Shown: positions 51,387-59,752 of the stretch, one piece after another
Position numbering within the stretch: the first letter of the stretch is position 1
Layout of the letters: each line of letters begins with the position of its first letter
Made by a program: the position numbers and the translations under genes
Assembly: GCA_041690255.1 (NCBI GenBank)
Contig: JAWLHU010000007.1
Location: 62,001 to 126,000 of the forward strand
Reading direction: 5' to 3'
Source: JAWLHU01 sp041690255
GTDB lineage: Bacteria > Bacillota > Sulfobacillia > Symbiobacteriales > Symbiobacteriaceae
DNA length: 64,000 nt
The notes under the pieces: generated by a model
The model's input: only the letters and a program-made list of their open reading frames with translations
Databases searched by the model: none
Told to the model about the DNA's origin: nothing

Positions 51387-52565
51387 ATGTTCCTGGATAT
51401 GACCCTGCAGCGGAACCCTGATCTGATGCGGCTGGCGCTGGAACTCCACCAGAGCGGTCAGATCCCCCCCAACACCTACGTAATCGATCTCGATGCGGTC
51501 GCGGCGAACAGTGAGTGCCTCGCCGCAGAAGCCGCCCGTGTGGGGCTGACACTCTACTTCATGTCCAAACAGGTCAGTCGGAACGAGGTCTTTGTGCGGA
51601 CCGTGGCCCGGTCGATCCCGCGGGCGGTCGCTGTCGATTGGGACGAGGCCCAGGCGCTGGATGCGGCGGGCATCTCCCTCGGCAACGTCGGCCATCTGGT
51701 TCAGACCCCGACCTACGGGCTGGACCGTCTGGCCGCCCTCGCTCCCGAGCATGTCACCCTCTTCTCGGTGGAGAAGGGGCTGGCCGTCGCGGAAGCGGCG
51801 GCCCGGCAGAGCCGGGTGCAGAGGGTGTTACTCCGGGTCGCGGTGGAGCCCGGGGCCTTCTATCCCGGGCAGGCCGGTGGCTTCACTCTGGCCGAACTGC
51901 CGAATGCGGTCCGGCGGCTCAGTGGTGTGCCCGGCGTCGCCGTGGCAGGCGTCACCTCGTTCCCCTGCCTCCTCTTTGACCCCATGAGCGGTCGAGCCGC
52001 CCCCACCACGAACCTGAGGGCGCTCTCCGAGGCCGCTTCCCTGCTCCGACGGGAGTTCGGCATTGCTGATCCGGTGGTCAATGCCCCGTCGCTCACCGCC
52101 TGCGGAACCCTCTCTCTCCTGGCGGAGGCCGGCGCCACCCAGGGTGAGCCGGGTCATGCCCTGACGGGGACGACCCCGCTACATGCTGTTGGCGAGGAGC
52201 CCGAGGTGCCGGCTGCCGTCTATGTGAGCGAGATCTCCCACCATTACGGCGGCAAGGTCTACTGCTTCGGCGGTGGCCTCTATCCACGGTCCCGGGCGGA
52301 GACGGCGCTGGTCGGCGCAAGCTGGGGCAAGCTCCAACGGCTGGCCATCGAGCAGCTTCCGGCCGATGCAATCGACTACTACGGTACCCTCTGCCCGCCG
52401 GCAGGCGCAGCGCCGCGTATCGGTGAGACCGTACTCATGGCCTTCCGTATGCAGTCCTTCACCTCGCGCTCATACATGGCTCTGGTCTCGGGCGGCAGGC
52501 TGGCGCACCTCTATGATCCCGTGGGTCGCCCGCTTCGGTCGGCAGAAGAGGAGATGAGTCTATGA
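51387..52565 (+). CDS. yhfX: YhfX-family PLP enzyme (alanine-racemase-like fold III)
   Basis: 392 residues. N-terminal alanine-racemase-type barrel with the PLP Lys in YFMSKQVSRNE, then EPGHALTGT and EISHHYGGKVYCFGGG motifs shared with E. coli YhfX. Probably racemises or epimerises an amino acid intermediate. ATG after AAGGTGA; the stop overlaps yhfW. Confidence 0.87.
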   Translation: MFLDMTLQRNPDLMRLALELHQSGQIPPNTYVIDLDAVAANSECLAAEAARVGLTLYFMSKQVSRNEVFVRTVARSIPRAVAVDWDEAQALDAAGISLGNVGHLVQTPTYGLDRLAALAPEHVTLFSVEKGLAVAEAAARQSRVQRVLLRVAVEPGAFYPGQAGGFTLAELPNAVRRLSGVPGVAVAGVTSFPCLLFDPMSGRAAPTTNLRALSEAASLLRREFGIADPVVNAPSLTACGTLSLLAEAGATQGEPGHALTGTTPLHAVGEEPEVPAAVYVSEISHHYGGKVYCFGGGLYPRSRAETALVGASWGKLQRLAIEQLPADAIDYYGTLCPPAGAAPRIGETVLMAFRMQSFTSRSYMALVSGGRLAHLYDPVGRPLRSAEEEMSL

Positions 52566-53785
52566 CCCGAATGATGCGGCGGGTAGTCCTGCTGGTGCTG
52601 GATGGGTTCGGCATTGGCGCTATGGCCGACGTACCCGAGGTCCGGCCGCAGGATACCGGCGCCAATACCATGCGCCACCTGGCTGATTCGAACGGCAGGC
52701 TGGAGTTGCCGGTAATGGAGCGCCTGGGCCTCGGCAATCTGCTGGCGGTCCCGGGCGTCGCGGCTGTGGGGGACCGGGCCGAGGCGGCCTGGGCTCGGGC
52801 TGCCCTGCGCCACTACGGCGCCGACACCTATGCCGGCCACCAGGAGATCGCCGGCTCCGCCCCCGGAAAGCCGGTGGCCCAGCGAATGCTGGAACTGGCC
52901 GATCACCTGGAGGCGGTCCTGCGGCGAGCCGGTCATCGCGTGGAGCGAACTGGGCCTCACGGCATAACCCTGCTGGTGGACGGTGCCATTGTGGTTGCCG
53001 ATAACCTGGAGGGCGAGGCGGCCCAGAACCTGAACGTGACCGCCAGCCTGGAGGAGATCCCCTTTGAGCGGGTCATCTCCGTGGCCGAACTCGTCCGGGA
53101 AGAGGTGCGCGTTGGACGGGTGATCGCCGTCATGGGCCGTGGCTTCGGTGGTCTCCCCGCCATCCTGGGCGCCCTGGAGGCGCGCGGCGATCTGGTGGGA
53201 GTCAACACACCCCTGACCGGCATCTACAATGAACAGTACCAGGTGCGCCATCTGGTGCTCGGTTCCCGCAACTCCGGGCAGGCGCCCACCATCGTCCAGG
53301 AGGCAGGGCTCCCGGTCACCCTGATTGGCAAGGCGGCAGACGTGATCGTCTGCGAGGGGGCCAGGCTGCTGCCCGCTGTTGACACGGGCCTGGTCATGGA
53401 TCACCTGTACAGCGCCACGCAGGCGCAGACGGAAGGGCTGATCTTCGCCAACGTGCAGGAGACCGATCTGGCGGGCCACGAGCAGGACGCCCGGCGTTAC
53501 GCAGACGTCCTTGCACTGGTGGACAGGCGCCTGCCGGAGCTACTCTCGCTCCTGACTCGGGATGATCTGCTCCTGATTACCGCCGACCACGGCAACGATC
53601 CGACCAAGGGAACCAAGCATACGCGGGAGTACACCCCGATTCTGGCCTGGTACCCCGGCATCCGGCCCATCGATCTGGGCGAGCGGGCGACGCTGGCAGA
53701 CCTGGGTGCGACGGTGACGGCAGCCCTCGGTCTCGGTCCGACCGAGGCGGGCTCAAGCTTCTACCATCAACTGGTGCAGGGGTGA
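52562..53785 (+). CDS. yhfW: YhfW-family phosphopentomutase-like enzyme
   Basis: 407 residues, alkaline-phosphatase superfamily. N-terminal metal motif LLVLDGFGIGAM, a candidate nucleophile Thr in the QDTGANTM segment, and C-terminal metal motifs TADHGNDPT and KHTREYTP. Similar to phosphopentomutase DeoB but assigned to the YhfW branch by context. It presumably moves or removes a phosphate on a pathway intermediate, which fits the neighbouring phospho-carrier genes. Confidence 0.87.
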   Translation: MTRMMRRVVLLVLDGFGIGAMADVPEVRPQDTGANTMRHLADSNGRLELPVMERLGLGNLLAVPGVAAVGDRAEAAWARAALRHYGADTYAGHQEIAGSAPGKPVAQRMLELADHLEAVLRRAGHRVERTGPHGITLLVDGAIVVADNLEGEAAQNLNVTASLEEIPFERVISVAELVREEVRVGRVIAVMGRGFGGLPAILGALEARGDLVGVNTPLTGIYNEQYQVRHLVLGSRNSGQAPTIVQEAGLPVTLIGKAADVIVCEGARLLPAVDTGLVMDHLYSATQAQTEGLIFANVQETDLAGHEQDARRYADVLALVDRRLPELLSLLTRDDLLLITADHGNDPTKGTKHTREYTPILAWYPGIRPIDLGERATLADLGATVTAALGLGPTEAGSSFYHQLVQG

Positions 53786-53792
53786 TCTGCAG

Positions 53793-54050
53793 ATGATCGA
53801 GGTACAGGTGACAGTGCGGGCGACGACAGGACTCCACGCTCGCCCGGCGACCCAGGTCGTGCAGGAGGCGAAGCGCTTTCAGAGCACCATCCGTCTGAAG
53901 CATGGCGAAAAGGAGGCGGCTGCTGGCTCGATCGTGGGCCTTATGAGCCTGGGCCTCAAGCAGGGGGCAGCGGTGACGATCACCGCCGACGGACCCGATG
54001 AGGCCGAGGCCGCGCAGGCACTGGCCACGCTGATCGCCGGGCTGGAGTGA
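53793..54050 (+). CDS. ptsH: HPr, phosphocarrier protein of the PTS
   Basis: 85 residues. Active-site His15 in TTGLHARPAT, and Ser46 in AAAGSIVGLMSLG where HPr kinase would act. ATG 7 nt after the yhfW stop. Receives phosphate from Enzyme I encoded next. No EIIA/B/C gene is present in the window, so its targets here may be the operon's PRD protein rather than a sugar permease (inference). It could also be the cell's general HPr. Confidence 0.92.
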   Translation: MIEVQVTVRATTGLHARPATQVVQEAKRFQSTIRLKHGEKEAAAGSIVGLMSLGLKQGAAVTITADGPDEAEAAQALATLIAGLE

Positions 54051-54079
54051 TTCCCAGGCAGTAAGGGGAGGGGACGGAG

Positions 54080-55762
54080 ATGGAGCGCACGCTGAAGGGA
54101 ATTCCAGCGGCTCCGGGCCTGGCCATTGGACAGGCCGTTGCACTGAAGCGTACCGCCGACGCCGGCCGGCCGGCCGTCACCGGGGAGGAGGCCCTCGATC
54201 CCGCGTCGGAATGGGTCCGGTTCGGACAGGCCCTCGACCAGGCCAGGGAGAGCGTGGCCCGGCTGGAGGAGCGGACCCGGCGGGAGGTGGGCGAGGCCGA
54301 GGCGGCTGTCTTCGGCGCCCACCTCCTGATGCTGGAGGACCCGGAGTTGCTGGAGCGGGTGAAGGCCGGGATCGAGGCCGGTTCCCCCGCCGAGCGAGCG
54401 GTTGCCGCTGCCGGTGAGGAGTTGGCCGGCATCATGGCCGGTCTGGATGATCCGTACCTTCAGGAGCGGGCCCTCGATATCCGTGACATCAGCCGGCGGT
54501 TGATCGCCGCCCTGCGCGGAGAGCAGGAAGAGGAGGTGGGCGGTCCTGCGCCGTTCATCCTCCTGGCGGATGATCTGCTTCCCTCCCAGACCGCCCGGCT
54601 GGATCGCCATCGCGTACTGGGCCTTGCCACCGCTGGCGGCGGTCCCACCTCGCACACAGCGGTCCTGGCCCGTTCCATGGGTATTCCGGCGGTGGTCGGC
54701 CTTGGGGCCGGAACGCTGGACGGTATCGCAGATGGTGTCCGGCTGATCCTGGACGGGGCCGAGGGCCTTCTGATTCTGGATCCGTCAGAGGAGACGCTCA
54801 CCCGGTACGAGGAGCTGTTGGCACAGCGCGAGGTCGAGCGTGCGGCCCTCTCAGCCCTCAGGCACGCACCGGCCCAGACGGCGGACGGCCATCGGATCGA
54901 GCTGGCCGCGAACATAGCGGGCCTGCAAGACCTGGCCGCCGTACTGGAGGCGGGCGCAGAGGGTGTGGGTCTTTTCCGGACCGAATTCCTCTTCATGGAG
55001 CGGGAAGAGCCCCCCTCGGAGGAGGAGCAGTACGCCATCTACCGGGAGGTGGCCGAGCGGCTCGCTCCCCGGCCGGTGATCATCCGCACGCTGGATGCCG
55101 GCGGGGACAAGCCGATCGCCTATCTGGGCATCGAGCGGGAGGAGAATCCGTTCCTCGGATGGCGCGGGATTCGCTACTCGCTGGACCAGGTAGAGCTGCT
55201 GAGGAGTCAACTGCGAGCTGCACTTCGAGCGGCGGCGCATGGCAGCATCCGGGTGATGTTTCCCATGATCACGACACTCGCCGAGGTTCGCCGGGCCCGG
55301 GCGCTGTTGATCGAGTGCGAGGGGGAGTTGCGAGCAGAGGGGATCCCCCTTGGACCTGTAGAGGTTGGTATCATGGTGGAGGTGCCCGCAGCGGCCCTCT
55401 GTGCTGACCAACTGGCACCCGAGGTCGACTTCTTCAGCATTGGCAGCAATGATCTGACTCAGTACACCCTGGCGGTTGACCGGGGGAACCGGGTGGTCTC
55501 ACACCTGTACGACCCGCTGCATCCCGCTGTCCTGCGGCTGATTCACCAGGTGGTGGAGGCGGCGCACCGGCATGGTAAGTGGGCGGGGCTCTGCGGGGAG
55601 GCCGGCTCCCACCCCGACGCGCTCCCGATCCTGGTCGGCCTCGGGCTGGATGAGCTCTCCGTGGCACCCCCATCCGTACTGCGGGTCAAGGCCCAGTTAC
55701 GGGGCCTCACCGGGGCCGAGTGCCGGCGACAGGCCAGTGATCACCTGAAGACCGGGACGTAG
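54080..55762 (+). CDS. ptsI: PTS Enzyme I (PEP-protein phosphotransferase)
   Basis: 560 residues, full length. N-terminal domain with phosphorylated His192 in GGPTSHTAVLARSMG, PEP-binding barrel with LFRTEFLFM, MFPMITTLAE and the FSIGSNDLTQYTLAVDR motif. Passes phosphate from PEP to HPr. ATG after GGGAGGGGACGG. Last gene of the extended yhf operon; an imperfect AGGTC/GACCT hairpin lies at about 55782-55829. Confidence 0.94.
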   Translation: MERTLKGIPAAPGLAIGQAVALKRTADAGRPAVTGEEALDPASEWVRFGQALDQARESVARLEERTRREVGEAEAAVFGAHLLMLEDPELLERVKAGIEAGSPAERAVAAAGEELAGIMAGLDDPYLQERALDIRDISRRLIAALRGEQEEEVGGPAPFILLADDLLPSQTARLDRHRVLGLATAGGGPTSHTAVLARSMGIPAVVGLGAGTLDGIADGVRLILDGAEGLLILDPSEETLTRYEELLAQREVERAALSALRHAPAQTADGHRIELAANIAGLQDLAAVLEAGAEGVGLFRTEFLFMEREEPPSEEEQYAIYREVAERLAPRPVIIRTLDAGGDKPIAYLGIEREENPFLGWRGIRYSLDQVELLRSQLRAALRAAAHGSIRVMFPMITTLAEVRRARALLIECEGELRAEGIPLGPVEVGIMVEVPAAALCADQLAPEVDFFSIGSNDLTQYTLAVDRGNRVVSHLYDPLHPAVLRLIHQVVEAAHRHGKWAGLCGEAGSHPDALPILVGLGLDELSVAPPSVLRVKAQLRGLTGAECRRQASDHLKTGT

Positions 55763-55984
55763 CGCATGATCGATGATAATGAGGTCAGGTCTCCGAGAGC
55801 CTCCGGACGGGGGGCCTGGGGACCTGCCTCTGTTTATCCGATCCACTTCTCAACATTCGGGTCCGCGAGGGATACCATCCTACATCTGGCTATAGTAAGA
55901 TAATCAACTAAAGGAACGAATTCGTCACATCTGTGATACGCATGACTTAGACGAAGCAATGACCGAAGAAAAGGGCGATGAGAC

Positions 55985-58900
55985 ATGGGAGAACGGCGAT
56001 ATCCACACTTGAAGGATGCGCTCACCGGCGCGTACTCACGAGCCGTATTCCAGGAGCGGCTCGCCGAGGAGATCGCCCTGTCACGCCGGCACGGCTCCCC
56101 CTTTGCGCTGATCATGATCGATCTGGACCACTTCAAATCCATTAACGATGCGTACGGCCACCAGCGGGGCGATCTTGCGCTGGTTGAGTTTGCGCGCCGT
56201 GTCAGGGGCGTACTCCGCAGGTCGGATCAACTCTTCCGCTACGGCGGCGATGAGTTCGCCCTCTTGCTTCCTCAGACGGACCTGGCCCGGGGGGAGGCCC
56301 TGGCGCAGCGCCTGCTCTCGGCCCTTCGGGAGCGACCCCTGGCCGGCAACCCGGTGATCCATGCCACAACCAGCATGGGCGTCTCGGCCTTTCCGGTGGA
56401 TGGAGACACGCCAGAGGCGCTGTTTGAGCGAGCCGACGCCCGCCATTACATCGCGAAACGAAGCGGTCGGGACCGGGTTGTCTCCGTCGATGATCAGGGT
56501 GAGGGGGGACCGGCCTTTGCCGTACCCCGCCTGATTGAGCGGGACATCCCCCTGGAACGGGTGCATGATTTTCTGCGGACCTTTCACGAGGCGGGCAGCG
56601 GGCAGTTGACGATCTGCGGCGAGCCAGGAACGGGGCGGAATCGCTTTCTGCACGAGGTCGGCAAGCTCGCCCGCATGCATGGCATGCTGGTTCTCTCACT
56701 GCAGGGCCGGAGGGAGATCCGTTCGAAACCGTACGGGGCCGTTATGGAGGCACTCCGGGAGTGGGAGGGCGTCTCCTCGCCAGTTGTCGGCCTGACCACC
56801 TTTACTGAGGCTGTGAAGCGCCGTCTGCAAGACAAGGGGGCTGCAGGCCTGATTCTGACAGTCGATGGAACCCCGGAACTGGATGAGCAGACGCTCCTCC
56901 TGCTGCGCAACCTGTTCGCTGGTGGGGAGATTCCCGCCCTGGCGATCGCCTGTGCCGTAGACGACGGCCCCAACCGGCGGCTGCTCGGGATCGATGCGGC
57001 CGTAAAGCGAGAGGTCACCCTGGAGCCCCTCTCCCCGGCGGGAGTTCATCTCTGGCTTCGGACGGCCCTGCAGATGGAGCCAGATGGCGCATTCGTTGCC
57101 TGGCTTCACGGAGCAACCCGTGGCCTGCCGGCCTTTATTGAGCAGGCGCTGGAGGAGCTGAGCCGCCAAGGTGTCATCAGCCGGACAGCAGGGGGTTGGG
57201 TGATCGCCTCTGATTACACGACCGTCCCGCTTGAGGAGATTCTGCAGACCTGGTGGCAGGCTCCCGACGTCACGCTCCCGGTGGTCAACACCAGCTTCGT
57301 GGGACGGGAAGGTGAGCTGCAGGAGATCAAGGAGCGGCTGCCCAATCGCCGTCTCATTACGCTCCTGGGTCCAGGGGGAACCGGGAAGACCCGACTGGCC
57401 ATGCAGACCGCTGCGGAGGTTAGCAGCCAGTACCGGCATGGCATCTGCTTCGTGCCTCTCGCCTCCGTGAGCGGGCCGGATCTCTTGGTCCCGGCACTGG
57501 CAAGCGCTCTCCGGTTGCCGCTTCACCCACAGCCCGGCGCCCGGGAGCAGGTGGTCGAGTATCTCCGTGACAAGGAGATGCTCCTGGTCCTGGACAACTT
57601 CGAACACCTGGTCCATGTGGCTGATTTCGTTGCCGAAATGTTGGAGATGGCCCCGGAGTTGACCGTAATCGTCACCTCACGGGAGCGGCTCCGACTTCCC
57701 GGCGAATCGATTCTAGAGGTGGAGGGCCTCTCCGTTCCGGAGGGTGCCGATCTGCGGAGCGCAGCCCTGTCGTCCAGCGTTCAGCTCTTCGTGGATCGAG
57801 CCCGCCTCATGCGAGAGGAGTTCACCCTCCAGGCGGGCACGGTCTCTCATGTGGTGCGCATCTGCCGGCTGGTGCAGGGGATGCCGCTCGGCCTTGAACT
57901 GGCGGCAGCCTGGGTCCGTATGCTCTCCTGTCAGGAGATCGCTGACGGTATCAGCCGGAGCCTCAGCTTCTTGGACGCTGCCGTCGATGCGCTGCCGGCC
58001 CAGTACCGGAGCCTACGGAGTGCCTTTAACCACTCCTGGGCACTGCTTTCCACCGACGAGCAGCGAGTCTTCGCCGCTCTGTCGGTCTTCCGTGGGGGGT
58101 TCGATCGCGAGGCGGCGGAAAAGGTGGCACAGGCGACCTTCCCGGTCCTCGCATCGCTCATGGACAAGTCATTGATCCGGCGGGCCGGAGTGGGTCGGTA
58201 TGAGGTGCACGAACTCCTGCGCCAGTACGGCGCTGAGATGCTCAGTCCCGACCGGAGCAGCCAACTCTCGCAGCTTCACGCCGCACACTACCTTGGGGTA
58301 GTTGAGGCGGCTGCACCGCTCTTCGTCGGACCGAAACAGATCGAGGTGCGAGACCGTCTGAAGGCCGACCAGGACAATCTGCGAGCGGCAATGGCGTGGG
58401 CGATCGGCGCTGGGGAATCAGAAGCGGCACTGCGCTTGAGCGGAGGCCTGCGGATTTTCTGGTGGATTACCGGCCAGATGCTGGAGGGGCAGGACTGGCT
58501 GAACGCAGCTCTGGCAGTTGATCCGGTGGCGACGCCGACCCACGCTCGGGCCCGAGCCCTGACCGAGGCCGCCTGGCTGAAGCACCAGCAGGGAGATCGC
58601 AAGGCTGCTTACGCGATGGCCTCCGAGGCGCTGGAGATCTTCCGGAGTCTGCAGGACAGCAAGGGGCAGGCGGAGGCACTATACACGCTGGGTGGCCTGG
58701 CCATGCGGCTGGGGCAGTATGACGAATCCCGCCGGCGGTTGGCAGAGTGCCTGGTGATACAGCGGAGTCTGGGCGACCGCACCAGCGTTAGCTCGACCCT
58801 GTCCGCGCTGGGGATCCTGGCTTTTGACAAGGGTGACGACGCGACCAGCCTCGCCTACCTGGAGGAGGCCCTGGCGATCCGGCGCGAACTGGAAGATGAG

Positions 58901-59521
58901 AACGCAGTCTCCATCTTTCTGAGCAACCTGGGCACCCTACTGCTTCGCATAGGCAACTACGACAAGGCCGAGGCCCACTTCAGTGAATCGCTCCAACTCA
59001 TGGAGGCGAGGGGGCTGGGAGGACACGCCATGCCGGTGCACGGTCTGGGTGACCTCGCTCTGCTGCGCGGGGACCACGACCAGGCTCGGGAGCGGCTTCT
59101 GCAGGCCCTTGACCTGAAACGCAAGACCGGCCTTCACGCCCATCTGGGGCACAGCTTCTTTAGCCTGAGCGCCGCAGCCCGGCGGACCGGAGATGCAGCG
59201 GGCGCCCGGCGGTGGTGTCAGGAAGGGCTCGCCAACATTCTCGAGGTCTCCAACCAGCAGGCATTCCCCGCGGGGCTAGTCCACGCCGCAGCGGTCGCTT
59301 ATGTGGAGGAGCAGTACGAGCGCGCAGCCCGGCTAATCGGGGCGGCGGAGAGCGCTCTGGCCTTCATTGGCCGGGCGCTGGAAGCGGTGGCTGCCCGTGA
59401 GTACCAGGACCTGGTTCAGGGGCTGTCCGCCGGGTTGGGAAATGAGCGCTTCACACTTTGCCGGGGCGAGGGGACGCTCATGACCCTGTCCCAGGCCATG
59501 GACTATGCGAAGGCGAACTGA
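55985..59521 (+). CDS. GGDEF domain fused to tandem ATPase modules and TPR repeats
   Basis: 1178 residues. GGDEF domain (about residues 10-170) with intact active motif YGGDEF and intact inhibitory I-site RRSD five residues upstream, so an active, product-regulated diguanylate cyclase is predicted. An ATPase-like module follows whose P-loop is degenerate (GEPGTGRN, about 210). A second NB-ARC/STAND module has an intact Walker A (GPGGTGKTR, about 460-468) and LLVLDNFEH Walker B. TPR repeats run from about 790 to the end. There is no DNA-binding domain. It probably couples ligand or partner binding to c-di-GMP synthesis. Convergent with the kinase gene. Confidence 0.85.
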   Translation: MGERRYPHLKDALTGAYSRAVFQERLAEEIALSRRHGSPFALIMIDLDHFKSINDAYGHQRGDLALVEFARRVRGVLRRSDQLFRYGGDEFALLLPQTDLARGEALAQRLLSALRERPLAGNPVIHATTSMGVSAFPVDGDTPEALFERADARHYIAKRSGRDRVVSVDDQGEGGPAFAVPRLIERDIPLERVHDFLRTFHEAGSGQLTICGEPGTGRNRFLHEVGKLARMHGMLVLSLQGRREIRSKPYGAVMEALREWEGVSSPVVGLTTFTEAVKRRLQDKGAAGLILTVDGTPELDEQTLLLLRNLFAGGEIPALAIACAVDDGPNRRLLGIDAAVKREVTLEPLSPAGVHLWLRTALQMEPDGAFVAWLHGATRGLPAFIEQALEELSRQGVISRTAGGWVIASDYTTVPLEEILQTWWQAPDVTLPVVNTSFVGREGELQEIKERLPNRRLITLLGPGGTGKTRLAMQTAAEVSSQYRHGICFVPLASVSGPDLLVPALASALRLPLHPQPGAREQVVEYLRDKEMLLVLDNFEHLVHVADFVAEMLEMAPELTVIVTSRERLRLPGESILEVEGLSVPEGADLRSAALSSSVQLFVDRARLMREEFTLQAGTVSHVVRICRLVQGMPLGLELAAAWVRMLSCQEIADGISRSLSFLDAAVDALPAQYRSLRSAFNHSWALLSTDEQRVFAALSVFRGGFDREAAEKVAQATFPVLASLMDKSLIRRAGVGRYEVHELLRQYGAEMLSPDRSSQLSQLHAAHYLGVVEAAAPLFVGPKQIEVRDRLKADQDNLRAAMAWAIGAGESEAALRLSGGLRIFWWITGQMLEGQDWLNAALAVDPVATPTHARARALTEAAWLKHQQGDRKAAYAMASEALEIFRSLQDSKGQAEALYTLGGLAMRLGQYDESRRRLAECLVIQRSLGDRTSVSSTLSALGILAFDKGDDATSLAYLEEALAIRRELEDENAVSIFLSNLGTLLLRIGNYDKAEAHFSESLQLMEARGLGGHAMPVHGLGDLALLRGDHDQARERLLQALDLKRKTGLHAHLGHSFFSLSAAARRTGDAAGARRWCQEGLANILEVSNQQAFPAGLVHAAAVAYVEEQYERAARLIGAAESALAFIGRALEAVAAREYQDLVQGLSAGLGNERFTLCRGEGTLMTLSQAMDYAKAN

Positions 59522-59715
59522 GCGGGTCCACACACTTTCTCCACAGATTTTCCTACGAAGCTGCACAAAGTCGCAGCGAAATCTCCTCGCCTGATTGCTA
59601 TCATAAATCCTGCGAGGACATGGCGGCACCAAGTCCTCATCTGCCTAGGGACGCAGCGACGAATCGCACCCTCCATGCGAAGCGGCGTCTTGGCAGACAA
59701 ACCTTCCTACCAAGC

Positions 59716-59752
59716 ACAGAACGGCACTCCACGGCGGGGAGTGCCGTTCTGT
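59716..59752. terminator. Bidirectional terminator between convergent genes
   Basis: A 15-bp perfect stem built on AGAACGGCACTCC and its complement. It overlaps the stop codon of the histidine kinase gene and lies about 195 nt past the GGDEF gene. The rest of 59522-59715 shows no gene. Confidence 0.8.
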
